Source: Nitrososphaeraceae archaeon
Lineage (GTDB): Archaea; Thermoproteota; Nitrososphaeria; Nitrososphaerales; Nitrososphaeraceae
Direction: 5' to 3'
Length of the DNA stretch: 32,486 bases
Assembly: GCA_009377575.1 (NCBI GenBank)
Contig: WHTU01000039.1
Location: 1-32,486, forward strand
Numbering within the stretch: position 1 is the first letter of the stretch; each line of letters starts with the position of its first letter. Below the pieces are notes generated by a model that saw only the letters and a program-made list of their open reading frames with translations, was not told where the DNA came from and searched no databases. This document shows positions 1-8,517 of the stretch, one piece after another. Both the position numbers and the translations under genes were made by a program.

Positions 1-1123
1 CCAAGGATTGGCCGATGTCTTCTTGTTTGGTATATTCAGGATAGTCTGGCCTATCTAGAATGAACTCAACAATATTGTAATCATTGGAGTCTAAGGCTAG
101 CTTTCTCAGGGCTGATTCTACCTCTCCAATATTGAAGGACGATCCATATGTTTTCTTACCCTTCAGAATGATTTTTACCCTTGCTGCAGTTGAATATTCG
201 TATCGTGTATTAAGCCCGTGGACATCAAAAGTATCTGTAACCCTCTTTAATATCTGGAGATTGGTATCCTCTGGATAAATTTCAATCGTGTCAAAGATGA
301 TATTTCTACCTGATTGAATTTTCTTAGTAGTGATCCTTGGAGGTGTCTTTTCTTGTTCTAGTTCGACCATGAGATATCCTTTTTCAGTATTAATCTCATT
401 GAAATTCCATAATTCTGTTGATCCAGAATACCAAGCATGATCTGTCACCTTTCGCATCCTATGATCGTCTCCCAGAGCAATGTACTGATAATTACCTTTT
501 AGAAAATCTTCATGTAGTGTAGAATTCTCGATCATACCGTGCGCCATGGCTATATTTATCAAATCAGGAGAAATAGAGTTATTCTGAAGATGAATCCAGT
601 TTTTATATATGGATTGCATACCAAGCGTGGACAACGCCCGAGACTCAATCGAGGGATGCGTAATCACCCTCAGATTTAGATTATTAATGTCAATGAATAG
701 AGGCTGTTGTATCCTTAATGAGTTCCTTGTATCATAATGTGTAAATAAGTGGATGTTATCGAAGGCGACTGGAAATACAGATAGAGTTGAACTGCGATAT
801 TCCATGTATCGTCCGTGGTTACCATCTATTATAATCAGAGGAATATTTGCATCATATAATTGCTTGAATGTCATTGCGGCAACTTTTCGTGCATACTCAG
901 GAGGAGGACTAGGATCGTAGCCAGCAGGGGTGTCAAAGAAGTCTCCGCAATGCAGTATGACATCTGGCCTATTTCTAGCCTTATCTACTATTTCATTGAC
1001 AAACTTGATCCAAGCAGAGTAGAAGTCGTCTTCCAGTGGTCTTACTTCTTGGTTTATGATCCCAGGTCGTGTTTGTTTAGGCCGACGACCAAGATGAGTA
1101 TCAGAAATATGTGCAATTTTCAT
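1..1123 (-). CDS. Mre11/SbcD-like metallophosphoesterase, truncated by the window edge
   Basis: The minus strand is open from ATG at 1123 to the window edge, giving at least 374 residues with the C-terminus missing. The N-terminus MKIAHISDTHLG is the DxH motif of calcineurin-like nucleases. It is followed by GDFFDT (about residue 68), DGNHGR (about 107) and AHGM (about 193), the ordered metal-binding motifs of Mre11/SbcD, which process DNA ends together with Rad50/SbcC. The last motif, normally GHxH, reads GDDH, so one histidine ligand position is aspartate. No Rad50 gene is visible, but the downstream side lies outside the window. Family assignment is good; whether it is true Mre11 or a relative of DNA-repair exonucleases is open. 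Confidence 0.8.
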   Translation of the reverse strand, partial: MKIAHISDTHLGRRPKQTRPGIINQEVRPLEDDFYSAWIKFVNEIVDKARNRPDVILHCGDFFDTPAGYDPSPPPEYARKVAAMTFKQLYDANIPLIIIDGNHGRYMEYRSSTLSVFPVAFDNIHLFTHYDTRNSLRIQQPLFIDINNLNLRVITHPSIESRALSTLGMQSIYKNWIHLQNNSISPDLINIAMAHGMIENSTLHEDFLKGNYQYIALGDDHRMRKVTDHAWYSGSTELWNFNEINTEKGYLMVELEQEKTPPRITTKKIQSGRNIIFDTIEIYPEDTNLQILKRVTDTFDVHGLNTRYEYSTAARVKIILKGKKTYGSSFNIGEVESALRKLALDSNDYNIVEFILDRPDYPEYTKQEDIGQSL

Positions 1124-1205
1124 GGCCGTATAACCTACGATGTATATCAGTGTTCTTGATGTGAGGTATTTGAACTTGTATCTTCATTAGTCGAGCTGAT
1201 ATGCC

Positions 1206-1219
1206 AAGGGATATCCCTT
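1206..1219. repeat. Perfect 14-base palindrome AAGGGATATCCCTT
   Basis: The sequence equals its own reverse complement. It lies 83 bases upstream of the nuclease ATG in a gene-free region, so it could be an operator. No second copy was noticed in the window. Confidence 0.5.
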
Positions 1220-1524
1220 ACTTACTTTAACTCTTGCCCTTGACAACAACAGCTAGACTATAACAGCCATTACAGTTACTTGTGACCGTCCCCCCTTTAT
1301 TGTGAAAAATTTTTGCCGCCGACAGATCATGGACATGGTCATGTTCACATTGATAAGAAGTAGTCTAACTCTGCCTTCATCTTTTTTGGTTCATTCTCGA
1401 TTCAGGATCATAAAACCTCCTTTCAGGGACCCCTAACTTAATATATAAGAATTGAGTACCGCGTGATCAAAGGAATAGAACTTCATAATGATTTTTATGC
1501 CCTTAAATATTGTGCCATAGAAAA

Positions 1525-1534
1525 TATTATTAAT
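1525..1534 (+). promoter_or_regulatory. TATA-like box for the integrase gene
   Basis: TATTATTAAT is centred about 27 bases before the GTG start at 1556, the distance expected for a leaderless archaeal transcript. No ribosome-binding site precedes the start, which agrees with leaderless translation. Confidence 0.4.
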
Positions 1535-1555
1535 TAACCCTTTTTTATGTAATAT

Positions 1556-3055
1556 GTGGATCATAAAGAGCTACCACATGCAGTAACTTTGTCATCAGTA
1601 TTAAACGAAAAAGATATAGCTGAAAAAGTTAGATTAGCTACAGAGCATCTCCATATGCCCTTCTGCCAATCGTTATTGATGAATAGAGCTAGAATGTCCA
1701 AGGAAAACGCCACTACACTAGCAGATTATATAATAGTGATGAAAAGAGAAATCAATCCAAGAGCTAGTTATGTTAAGAATAATATCCAATTTCTCTCTGA
1801 ACTCTCAAGGTTTGTAGGGATAGAAAAGAGATTTGAAGGTTTAACAAAATATGATATTCTTTCCTATCTAGATAGTCTTCGTAAATCAGAAAATGATGAT
1901 CTAATGCATAAATGGATCGGAAGCTACAACGTGAAAAGTGAAGCCATTCTCCGTTTCTATAAATGGTTATACTATCAAAATATTGAGGATCCAAAGAAAA
2001 GAAATGAGCTGTCAAAACTTGAGGGAAAACCAGAATGTATCACCGGTATCCGCCAACTCAAGAGGAAAGAAATTAGCTGCTATAAGCCCAGTGATTTATG
2101 GACGCAGGAAGATGATAGGCTATTTCTAAAGTGGGTTACAAACAAACGGGACAGGTGTTACCATATAGTTGCAAGAGATCTATCGGCAAGGCCGCACGAA
2201 ATTTTGAGCATCAAGATAAAAGATGTTGTATTCAAGAATGTGAATAAATATCAATATGCTGAAACCCTTGTAAACGGCAAAACTGGAAGCAGACAGCTTC
2301 CATTAATTCAATCTATCCCATATCTAAAAGACTGGCTTTCAGAACATCCATGTCGTAATAATACCAATTCCCGTCTCTTCGTGGCTCTGAGTAACAGATC
2401 CAGAGGCAAACCACTTACTGTAGGAGGATTATATCAAATATACAAATACTACAAAGATGAGTTCTTTCTCACTCTATTGAATGATATCAGCATCCCGATT
2501 GAGGATAGAGAAAAGATAAAAGTTCTACTTATCAAACCCTTCAATCCATATATTCGCCGTCATTCTGCTATATCCGAAAAAAGTAAGACCCTCAAGCTCC
2601 ATACTTTAACTCAGCATTGTGGTTGGAGTTTCAATAGCAAGATGCCTCAGAAGTATATACATTATTTTGCAAATGAATCATCAGAATCTTTGCTGGAAGC
2701 TTATGGAATTGTTACCACGAATAATATTCATATTACTTCGTTAAATCCTAAAACTTGCAGTAATTGTGGAGAAGGTAATACTCAGGATGCTCATTTCTGC
2801 AGCAAGTGTAAGATGCTAATGAGTATAGAAGGATATGAAGAAATGTTGGAGACACAGAAAAAGAAAGAAGAAGAGATAAACCAAATGAAAGGAGACCTTA
2901 ACAATACTAAAGAGATGCTTCAACAGTTGATTACAAGTTTAGGGAAAATAACAGACCAGCAGCAGCTAAATACTGTAGCACAATCATTATTCTCTTCTGG
3001 AGTATTGAAAACATCTACATTGCGTCCATCATTAATTAATAGAACAAGTAGTTAG
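1556..3055 (+). CDS. Tyrosine recombinase/integrase with C-terminal zinc ribbon and coiled coil
   Basis: This 499-residue protein has the layout of archaeal phage-type integrases. It has an N-terminal SAM-like DNA-binding part (about 50-150) and then a catalytic domain. Catalytic candidates are Arg212 (ARPHEI), Lys242 (NGKTGS), Arg335-His336 (PYIRRHSA), His354/Trp357 (QHCGWS) and Tyr367 (SKMPQKYIH). A zinc ribbon follows (Cys401, Cys404, Cys415, Cys418), then a charged coiled coil (about 430-470). The start is GTG because a TAA lies two codons upstream in frame; an overlapping ATG at 1554 is out of frame. It probably inserts and excises the element formed by the genes to its right. Attachment sites were not found, so element boundaries are unknown. 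Confidence 0.85.
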   Translation: MDHKELPHAVTLSSVLNEKDIAEKVRLATEHLHMPFCQSLLMNRARMSKENATTLADYIIVMKREINPRASYVKNNIQFLSELSRFVGIEKRFEGLTKYDILSYLDSLRKSENDDLMHKWIGSYNVKSEAILRFYKWLYYQNIEDPKKRNELSKLEGKPECITGIRQLKRKEISCYKPSDLWTQEDDRLFLKWVTNKRDRCYHIVARDLSARPHEILSIKIKDVVFKNVNKYQYAETLVNGKTGSRQLPLIQSIPYLKDWLSEHPCRNNTNSRLFVALSNRSRGKPLTVGGLYQIYKYYKDEFFLTLLNDISIPIEDREKIKVLLIKPFNPYIRRHSAISEKSKTLKLHTLTQHCGWSFNSKMPQKYIHYFANESSESLLEAYGIVTTNNIHITSLNPKTCSNCGEGNTQDAHFCSKCKMLMSIEGYEEMLETQKKKEEEINQMKGDLNNTKEMLQQLITSLGKITDQQQLNTVAQSLFSSGVLKTSTLRPSLINRTSS

Positions 3056-3106
3056 ACTACTAAGCAAGCGATTTGTATTATTTATAATTAGAAATTCCAA
3101 TTTTAA

Positions 3107-4090
3107 TTACTTAACTCCTAGCTTTTTCATGAACTTTACCAGATTTATCATTATACCAATAACTAACTTGGAGGGTACATATGTAGTTAGTACTTTGAAC
3201 GGACCACATTCTATTTTTCCGCTTACTTGAGTCTTCCTTATTTTTCCTTTTCTAAGATCAGATTTTTGTGCTTTATATAAACCAGGATCATAATGTCTAA
3301 TGTAGTAATATTCATATGAATAGGTCTCTCTTCTATCTAAAACTTCATCTATATACTCGTCAAAATGCTGTCGATATAGTTTATTTAGTACCTTCCGAAG
3401 TTCTTTATCATTTATCATTGTTTCACGAACCTTAAGTAACCACTCATTACATTTTTTTACTTTTTTAGTGTTCGCTAAAACGCTATAAGATTTGTCGATT
3501 GCCTTGTCTTTCTGCTTGATGTAGTTAGGTGAAAGATACTTTTGTTTCCCATCCTTTTTTGCAAAAAATTTACGTGATGCAGCATGGTGTCCATAATCTT
3601 TTGAATATGATATAATTTCTCCCCATTCGAAAATGCTTCTGTCCCATCTTCCATCTATAATCGGTATGAAGCATTCACCCACCGCCTTTAAGTAACCTTT
3701 GAAGTACTTTTCGAATAGCTTGTATTCATTATATAAATCTGGATACTTTACAAAAATGAAAGGAAGAATTACAGCTAAAGAGAAAAGCCCTATGGCTCCC
3801 TTTTCCATCTTTCTTACCTTCACCATGTACAATTTATCAGATGGATCTGGCAATTGAGCATTAATAATGGGTATTCTACGTGGATCAAGATCTCCGAAAC
3901 AGGTTTCATATTTGTAGCTATGCTGATTTCTGCTAGGAATCTCTCTTATTGTTCTTCCGTTGCTAGGAGCTTGCATAATTTTATGTATCAACTTCTCCCG
4001 ATTCAGTTTGATCATTTTTTTTCTTACTGACCCATAATTACGACCACATTTAGGGCAATCAAAACCTAACTGGTGTCTTTTAGCAGGCAA
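3107..4090 (-). CDS. Unknown 327-aa protein with N-terminal CxxC
   Basis: I do not recognise this protein. It is basic, begins at TTG (or at Met26), and carries a single CPKCG near residues 12-16 with another Cys near 64, perhaps half of a zinc knuckle. A hydrophobic stretch around 98-115 could be one membrane segment or a buried helix, and the C-terminal half is rich in Lys, Arg and Tyr. It is convergent with the integrase (51 bases between stops) and divergent from the small gene at 4130, with which it would share the AT-rich promoter interval 4091-4129. Its position inside the integrase-led cluster suggests mobile-element cargo or a DNA-binding accessory; this is inference from context only. 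Confidence 0.6.
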   Translation of the reverse strand: MPAKRHQLGFDCPKCGRNYGSVRKKMIKLNREKLIHKIMQAPSNGRTIREIPSRNQHSYKYETCFGDLDPRRIPIINAQLPDPSDKLYMVKVRKMEKGAIGLFSLAVILPFIFVKYPDLYNEYKLFEKYFKGYLKAVGECFIPIIDGRWDRSIFEWGEIISYSKDYGHHAASRKFFAKKDGKQKYLSPNYIKQKDKAIDKSYSVLANTKKVKKCNEWLLKVRETMINDKELRKVLNKLYRQHFDEYIDEVLDRRETYSYEYYYIRHYDPGLYKAQKSDLRKGKIRKTQVSGKIECGPFKVLTTYVPSKLVIGIMINLVKFMKKLGVK

Positions 4091-4129
4091 GTATGATAGG
4101 GGGTAAAAAATACTGCAGTTATAATCTTT

Positions 4130-4390
4130 ATGGTAACTATAGATATGGTTCTAAAAAGAAGTCAGCAAACAATAATCGCTATTTCTAAAAAGAATCACCT
4201 GCAACTTTCCTGGCGGTGTAGGAAAGGACAGTCATTTGATAGCATCTTGACAGAGGTGTTGAAGAAATTAAAAGAATCTGAAGAAAATAAGGCCGAGCAG
4301 TCAAAGGTCGGAAGTAGGAAGCCAAACACTTCGACTGTCGGACTTACTAGCATTCAAACCATCAGTAGGAGTGATTCGAATGATGAATAA
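4130..4390 (+). CDS. Small DUF7557-like protein, possible antitoxin or regulator
   Basis: This is an 86-residue basic protein. The pattern L..L...RKGQSFDSILTEVLKKL (about residues 24-49) resembles small archaeal proteins of the DUF7557/antitoxin type, in which a short strand is followed by KxGxSFDxVI and a helix. The C-terminal 35 residues are Ser/Thr-rich and probably disordered. The ATG at 4130 is preceded by the AT-rich run GGTAAAAAAT about 26 bases upstream. The gene overlaps the next one slightly, so they form an operon. No cognate toxin is recognisable nearby. The family label is from memory of the pattern and tentative. Confidence 0.55.
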   Translation: MVTIDMVLKRSQQTIIAISKKNHLQLSWRCRKGQSFDSILTEVLKKLKESEENKAEQSKVGSRKPNTSTVGLTSIQTISRSDSNDE

Positions 4391-4628
4391 TATTGATTTA
4401 GTAAAAGATAAGCTTTTTCCTTCTACTTTTGAAAATCAATCTAATAAAAATCCAGGAACAGCGCTTCAGCATGATAAAGCTGTCATAGCACGGATTACTA
4501 TTTGTTTAACACCTCATCACAAATGTACTGGACGGTATATCGATTTCTCTAACAGTTTTTCAATCATTTGTGACTGTGTATGTCATTTGGGGCAAGGAAA
4601 AGACGATGATAAAACATCAGATGATTAG
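4380..4628 (+). CDS. Small unknown protein with histidine/cysteine cluster
   Basis: This 83-residue protein is taken from the ATG at 4380, with GGAG about 8 bases before it. A GTG at 4371 or an ATG at 4383 are alternatives. It overlaps the end of the preceding gene by 11 bases, which suggests translational coupling. The C-terminal half has PHHKCTG, then CDCVCHLG, a Cys/His arrangement that could bind one metal ion, followed by an acidic tail. I cannot name the family. Its small size and place between integrase and topoisomerase-like gene fit accessory proteins of a mobile element. Confidence 0.5.
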   Translation: MMNNIDLVKDKLFPSTFENQSNKNPGTALQHDKAVIARITICLTPHHKCTGRYIDFSNSFSIICDCVCHLGQGKDDDKTSDD

Positions 4629-4651
4629 GTCTCCATGAAAGGTGAATTAGT

Positions 4652-4777
4652 GTGAAAAATAAGAATAGAAAAATGTCAACTTTGAGAATGGACTTGAAAA
4701 ATTATAGCAAACAGATTGGCATCATAGGTACAGACATGGACGTCCGGTACCAAAGGAAATGGATAGGCATATGGTAA
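4652..4777 (+). CDS. Possible 41-aa leader or accessory peptide before the Toprim gene
   Basis: GTG at 4652 follows a perfect GGTGA ribosome-binding match at 4641-4645 with 6 bases of spacing, the clearest such site in this operon. The frame runs 41 codons to TAA at 4775. The product is basic (starts MKNKNRKMSTLRMD) and unrecognised. It overlaps the start of the Toprim gene by 19 bases, so its translation could deliver ribosomes to that gene, whose own upstream site is poor. It may be a leader peptide rather than a functional protein. Confidence 0.4.
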   Translation: MKNKNRKMSTLRMDLKNYSKQIGIIGTDMDVRYQRKWIGIW

Positions 4778-6021
4778 AGTACATAATTGGACAACGAAAG
4801 AAAGCAATACAAGAAAACCCAAGCTTATTTGTAACTGAAAGGTGGGATCATTCAGATGTCTTTTACGCCATTAGAACCCACCTAAATCAACACGGTTACG
4901 ACACGTCTGTATATAACGATAATGTGAGAGGTGGCAGTGACCACAGAAAGAGTCTTTATGATATGATTAAACCGGTATGTGAAGACTATTACCATGTAAA
5001 ACGTCATCAAATAGGAATTTATCCTGAAGATAGAACAATCATGGCATTCAAAGGACGAGTTTATTCAGTAGGCTTTGATGACTTGAGGGCTTTAATGCAG
5101 AATGGCACAGATGTAATAGTTGTAGAAAAGCAGGGTACAGTTATCAAAATGGTACCATTCACTGGCAACATAGGTATTGCCTTTATTCAGTCTCAAGGAT
5201 TTGTAAGCGAGTACGGCACCGCATTAGCTGCACTATGTACTGGTGATGGTAAAACAGCATTTGATTATACAGATAACTATGTTCCAATGTACAAAGGCCA
5301 TTTAGGAGTCTTAACTGATTGCGATTCCAGTGGTATTATGATTGGATTGAAAATCAAAAATGCTACCCGGATCGGTATTGACCCTAATACTGTAATTGAG
5401 ATGAATCAGGTGAATAAAGATCTAGGAATAGACCTAGACCTAACAATAGAGGATTTACAAGAAACAACTAGTGTTAATTCTCACTGGACTGCATTAGATG
5501 GTATATTACGTGGTACTGGCAGGGTCTATCAAGGCTTGTCTATACAGGAATGGAAGTTCTATCGAGATTATTTATCCCAATCCTATGACGTCAACGGTGA
5601 CAATATTCAATTTATAGACTATTTAGAGGAGAATAGAATTGAACTAAATACCATGTTAGCTGCGGTCAAACCTGAACCTTTCTGGAACTGGCTAAGATGG
5701 AAATTACTGCAACTTTGGCCTAATAGAGATTATCGGCGTGGCAGCATTTATCTAAATGATACCATGCAAACACCCACCATTAAGAAGCTTATAAACTGGC
5801 ATGCAAAACAGACCAAGCCAGTTATAGAAGATAGTATCAAAAAAGCCAAAGAAGGGCTATCGAAAGTAAAAGGTTTCTATCAAGATGTCAATACTAAACA
5901 AAAAGAGATTGAGACTGAAGTATTGAATAATGTTCTACTAAAGAACAAGAAAATACAGGAAATTGACCTAGCCATAGAATCGATTATGACGAATAACAAT
6001 GAAAACGGCAGAGATGGTTGA
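4759..6021 (+). CDS. Toprim protein resembling the topoisomerase VI A subunit / Spo11 (mini-A-like)
   Basis: The 420-residue protein carries a Toprim fold: VVEKQG with catalytic Glu123, then LTDCDSSG with Asp187 and Asp189, the E...DxD trio that binds Mg2+ in Top6A/Spo11. Upstream is a winged-helix-like region where SDVFYAIR (Tyr36) sits 87 residues before the Glu, close to the spacing of the DNA-cleaving tyrosine in Top6A; Tyr67 (RKSLYDMIK) is the alternative. The C-terminal 150 residues are unlike Top6A and end in a basic coiled coil (about 345-400). No GHKL-ATPase Top6B gene is in the window, so it resembles the stand-alone A-type proteins described from mobile elements. Likely role: DNA nicking, cleavage or relaxation during element replication or recombination. 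Motifs are visible; the role is inferred. Confidence 0.6.
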   Translation: MDRHMVKYIIGQRKKAIQENPSLFVTERWDHSDVFYAIRTHLNQHGYDTSVYNDNVRGGSDHRKSLYDMIKPVCEDYYHVKRHQIGIYPEDRTIMAFKGRVYSVGFDDLRALMQNGTDVIVVEKQGTVIKMVPFTGNIGIAFIQSQGFVSEYGTALAALCTGDGKTAFDYTDNYVPMYKGHLGVLTDCDSSGIMIGLKIKNATRIGIDPNTVIEMNQVNKDLGIDLDLTIEDLQETTSVNSHWTALDGILRGTGRVYQGLSIQEWKFYRDYLSQSYDVNGDNIQFIDYLEENRIELNTMLAAVKPEPFWNWLRWKLLQLWPNRDYRRGSIYLNDTMQTPTIKKLINWHAKQTKPVIEDSIKKAKEGLSKVKGFYQDVNTKQKEIETEVLNNVLLKNKKIQEIDLAIESIMTNNNENGRDG

Positions 6022-6051
6022 GAGTGACTATGAATAGGGGTAATATCATCA

Positions 6052-6243
6052 ATGATAAATAGATCTCCTCTTTCACAGAAAAAAATAAGGTCTGTGATAC
6101 TTAAGATAGATACCAATACACAGACCCAAAATAATCTGTCTCTACATTTCTTGTACGACCATGACAAATTCAATGAAGTTATAGAAGAACTAATTGTAGC
6201 AACAGACAAGTTAGATTATCCTCATTATCATTATGAATCATAA
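6052..6243 (+). CDS. Small unknown protein (63 aa) between Toprim and ATPase genes
   Basis: An ATG at 6052 is preceded by GGGGT about 11 bases upstream. The product starts MINRSPLSQKKIRSV, is mixed in charge and ends in a Tyr/His-rich tail (DYPHYHYES). It lies between and in line with the Toprim gene (30 bases before) and the ATPase (31 bases after), so the three probably share a transcript. Nothing in the sequence identifies a family. The opposite strand is also open here (5880-6209), but that product is less credible. Confidence 0.45.
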   Translation: MINRSPLSQKKIRSVILKIDTNTQTQNNLSLHFLYDHDKFNEVIEELIVATDKLDYPHYHYES

Positions 6244-6274
6244 TCCAAGCAAAATAAAAAGGAGCAATTAATGA

Positions 6275-8410
6275 ATGACTCATATTATCGAACGATGTCC
6301 CAACAAGATTGAGGATGTAATAGAATACTGTGTTTCTATTATAGTCAAAGAGGCTAGAAATGAAGAACGATTAGTAAAGCAGTTAATATATACAATGTTA
6401 AGTGCATATACAAACAATCCTTTCAATCTAGGCATTAACTCTCCATCAGGAGAGGGTAAAAATTGGGTGTTAAGAAAGGTGGCTGAAAAGTTTCCCCGTG
6501 AAGATATAACCTTTTTATCACATATGACTGAAAGAGCCTTATTTCATAGAAAAGGAACATTAGTCCATAAGGATGCATCGGGAGAATACATTCCGACAGA
6601 ATCGAAAATTAAAGAAATTAACAAAATGATTGCTGAAAACGAATATGAGCGAGATAAACTTGATGACAGAGATCAGCAGAAGGAAATTAACGCAGTCATA
6701 GAGGAGTTAGAGGATAAAAGGAAAGAGATTCTAGATAATACTAAGAAACTCATTGAATTATCGCATACAATACTTATTTTTGAAGACACTCCAAAGATGG
6801 GGTTATTCGAGGCCTTAATGTCATTATTTTCTCATGACATGTATGAAGTTGAATATGAATATGTTGATACTAGTGGAACGATTAAGACGAAGACCAACAT
6901 ATTAAGGGGTTGGCCAGTTGGCATATTTGCACAAGCTGTAGACTATAGCAGATATGAAAGATGGCCTGAAGTTCAAAGAAGGTTCATAATGACTAATCCC
7001 AAGATGGATTCAAAGAAGTATGCTGCTGCTGTTGACCTAACGATTGATAAAAACTGTTTACCCCATTTTGTTTATCAAAAAATCGTTTCCAGCGATGAGG
7101 AAAAGGATGAAGTCAGAAATATTATACTGGATATAAAGAGGGCAATATTATCAGTTTGTGATGGTATTGGCATGGATGATAATCCTACATTCGTGCCTTA
7201 TAGTGGGATCCTAAAGCGTATCCTCAGTAAGAGCAAGACTTCAGATATGACAGCAGCGAAAAGATTTACGTCATTTCTTTCGCTGCTGCCGATAATCAAT
7301 ATCAAGAAAAGACCCACTCTTAGAATAGTTACTGATGAGGAAACAAACGAAGTTCAAATGATCCCATTGGCGCTATTCGACGACTTGAGAGAGACATCAT
7401 ATCTAATGGAAGATCCTACAGGAATTAGGCCATATCAAGCAGAATGGTATCATGAAATTTTCCTTGTAATATATAATAGTAAAACACAGCCTGATAGCAG
7501 ACCTAAGGGCAATATAATAATAGAAGAATTAAGGAAAGCAGTAACCACACAGGAGCTCATAGAAGCAACCAAAGAAATGTGGGGTAAGGACTATAATTCA
7601 AACCAATTACTTCAAACTTTTATTTATCCACTGCTTAATCAGGGATATATAGACAGTATCCGGGGTGAAATTGACAGGAGATCGAATATTTACTATCCAC
7701 TTGTAACCTCGAAATATATTAAATTATTATACGAAGACGAATATAATAATTTTGTAAACTCAAAGAAGATACTTATTGAAAATCCCGATATATTTCCTAG
7801 CAAAACATACTTAGAATTTCAAATTCAAGGTCTTTTGAAGTATTATTATGAGAAAGAGGTTTCAATAACAATTGTAGATCATGAAAGTAACGTAATCGGT
7901 ATCAAAGAGTTAATTGGCAGATATTATAATGACACAAAAAAGTATTTCGAAATGAGTGAAATGGCTAAACTGCGATTGAAATCATTATGCCTTTTGGATG
8001 CACTATATCCAACACGACAAGAAGCTGTTGTTAATAGCAATAATAATCGAAATAACACTTCTCATAATAATATTTCTGAAATCCCGAAAATAGGGATATC
8101 TTACAATGAAATTACAGAGAACAAAATAGATTTGGACACTTACAAGGATGAAGATTCTAAGAAATTATTATATGATGACAAATATAATAATTTAATATGT
8201 TTAGACTACCCGGGAAAGTGTTACTATTGTGATGATGGCGGATTTATGGATAAAGATCAATACGAAAGACATGGCATTAGATACCATAAGAATAAGCCGT
8301 TATACCCCGGTTATGCAGACATCAAAGCCTTAGGACTGCAAGCTCAAGGAATGTCCTGGGAACAGGAACCTGAAATAGATGTAATTTTTGAAGAATTTAA
8401 AGAGAATTAA
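6275..8410 (+). CDS. Large P-loop ATPase with coiled-coil insert and C-terminal C2H2 zinc finger
   Basis: This 711-residue protein has a Walker A-like loop GINSPSGEGKN (53-63), with Asn where Ser/Thr is usual, and Walker B ILIFED (166-171). Between them lies a charged coiled coil (about 105-160). A winged-helix-like middle follows, then an Asn-rich linker (about 596-612), and last a finger Cys649-x2-Cys652-x13-His666-x4-His671 and the segment YPGYADIKALGL-QGMSWE. The build recalls primase/helicase-type ATPases of plasmids and viruses, so DNA unwinding or loading for element replication is the leading guess. GGAG at 6260-6263 serves the ATG at 6275; an ATG at 6271 is in a short frame. Substrate and exact family are unresolved. 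Confidence 0.65.
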   Translation: MTHIIERCPNKIEDVIEYCVSIIVKEARNEERLVKQLIYTMLSAYTNNPFNLGINSPSGEGKNWVLRKVAEKFPREDITFLSHMTERALFHRKGTLVHKDASGEYIPTESKIKEINKMIAENEYERDKLDDRDQQKEINAVIEELEDKRKEILDNTKKLIELSHTILIFEDTPKMGLFEALMSLFSHDMYEVEYEYVDTSGTIKTKTNILRGWPVGIFAQAVDYSRYERWPEVQRRFIMTNPKMDSKKYAAAVDLTIDKNCLPHFVYQKIVSSDEEKDEVRNIILDIKRAILSVCDGIGMDDNPTFVPYSGILKRILSKSKTSDMTAAKRFTSFLSLLPIINIKKRPTLRIVTDEETNEVQMIPLALFDDLRETSYLMEDPTGIRPYQAEWYHEIFLVIYNSKTQPDSRPKGNIIIEELRKAVTTQELIEATKEMWGKDYNSNQLLQTFIYPLLNQGYIDSIRGEIDRRSNIYYPLVTSKYIKLLYEDEYNNFVNSKKILIENPDIFPSKTYLEFQIQGLLKYYYEKEVSITIVDHESNVIGIKELIGRYYNDTKKYFEMSEMAKLRLKSLCLLDALYPTRQEAVVNSNNNRNNTSHNNISEIPKIGISYNEITENKIDLDTYKDEDSKKLLYDDKYNNLICLDYPGKCYYCDDGGFMDKDQYERHGIRYHKNKPLYPGYADIKALGLQAQGMSWEQEPEIDVIFEEFKEN

Positions 8411-8517
8411 AAGTTAAGCTTTGTTCTGTTAGGAATAATCAAAGAGGTCGTCGAATATATATTAAGAAGACTGACTCTAAATAAATTAGTCAAGCAAGGA
8501 GGTGAGATCTAATAGGA

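Larger units (their letters stand above)
1124..1555. other. Gene-free stretch between divergent genes
   Basis: About 430 bases separate the nuclease start (minus) from the integrase start (plus). No convincing reading frame is present. The stretch holds a perfect 14-base palindrome at 1206-1219 and, close to the integrase, an AT-rich box. No tRNA gene or attachment-site duplication was recognised. Confidence 0.6.

Noticed and set aside
84-1159. Plus-strand frames at 84-278 and 860-1159
   Set aside because: They lie opposite the Mre11/SbcD-like gene, whose motifs are clear on the minus strand.
1124-1555. Attachment site for the integrase
   Set aside because: No tRNA and no direct repeat shared with sequence after 8754 was found by eye.
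5880-6209. 109-residue minus frame across the Toprim gene end
   Set aside because: Mostly opposite a supported gene; hydrophobic Ser/Ile/Phe runs typical of antisense of Lys/Asn/Glu-rich coding DNA.
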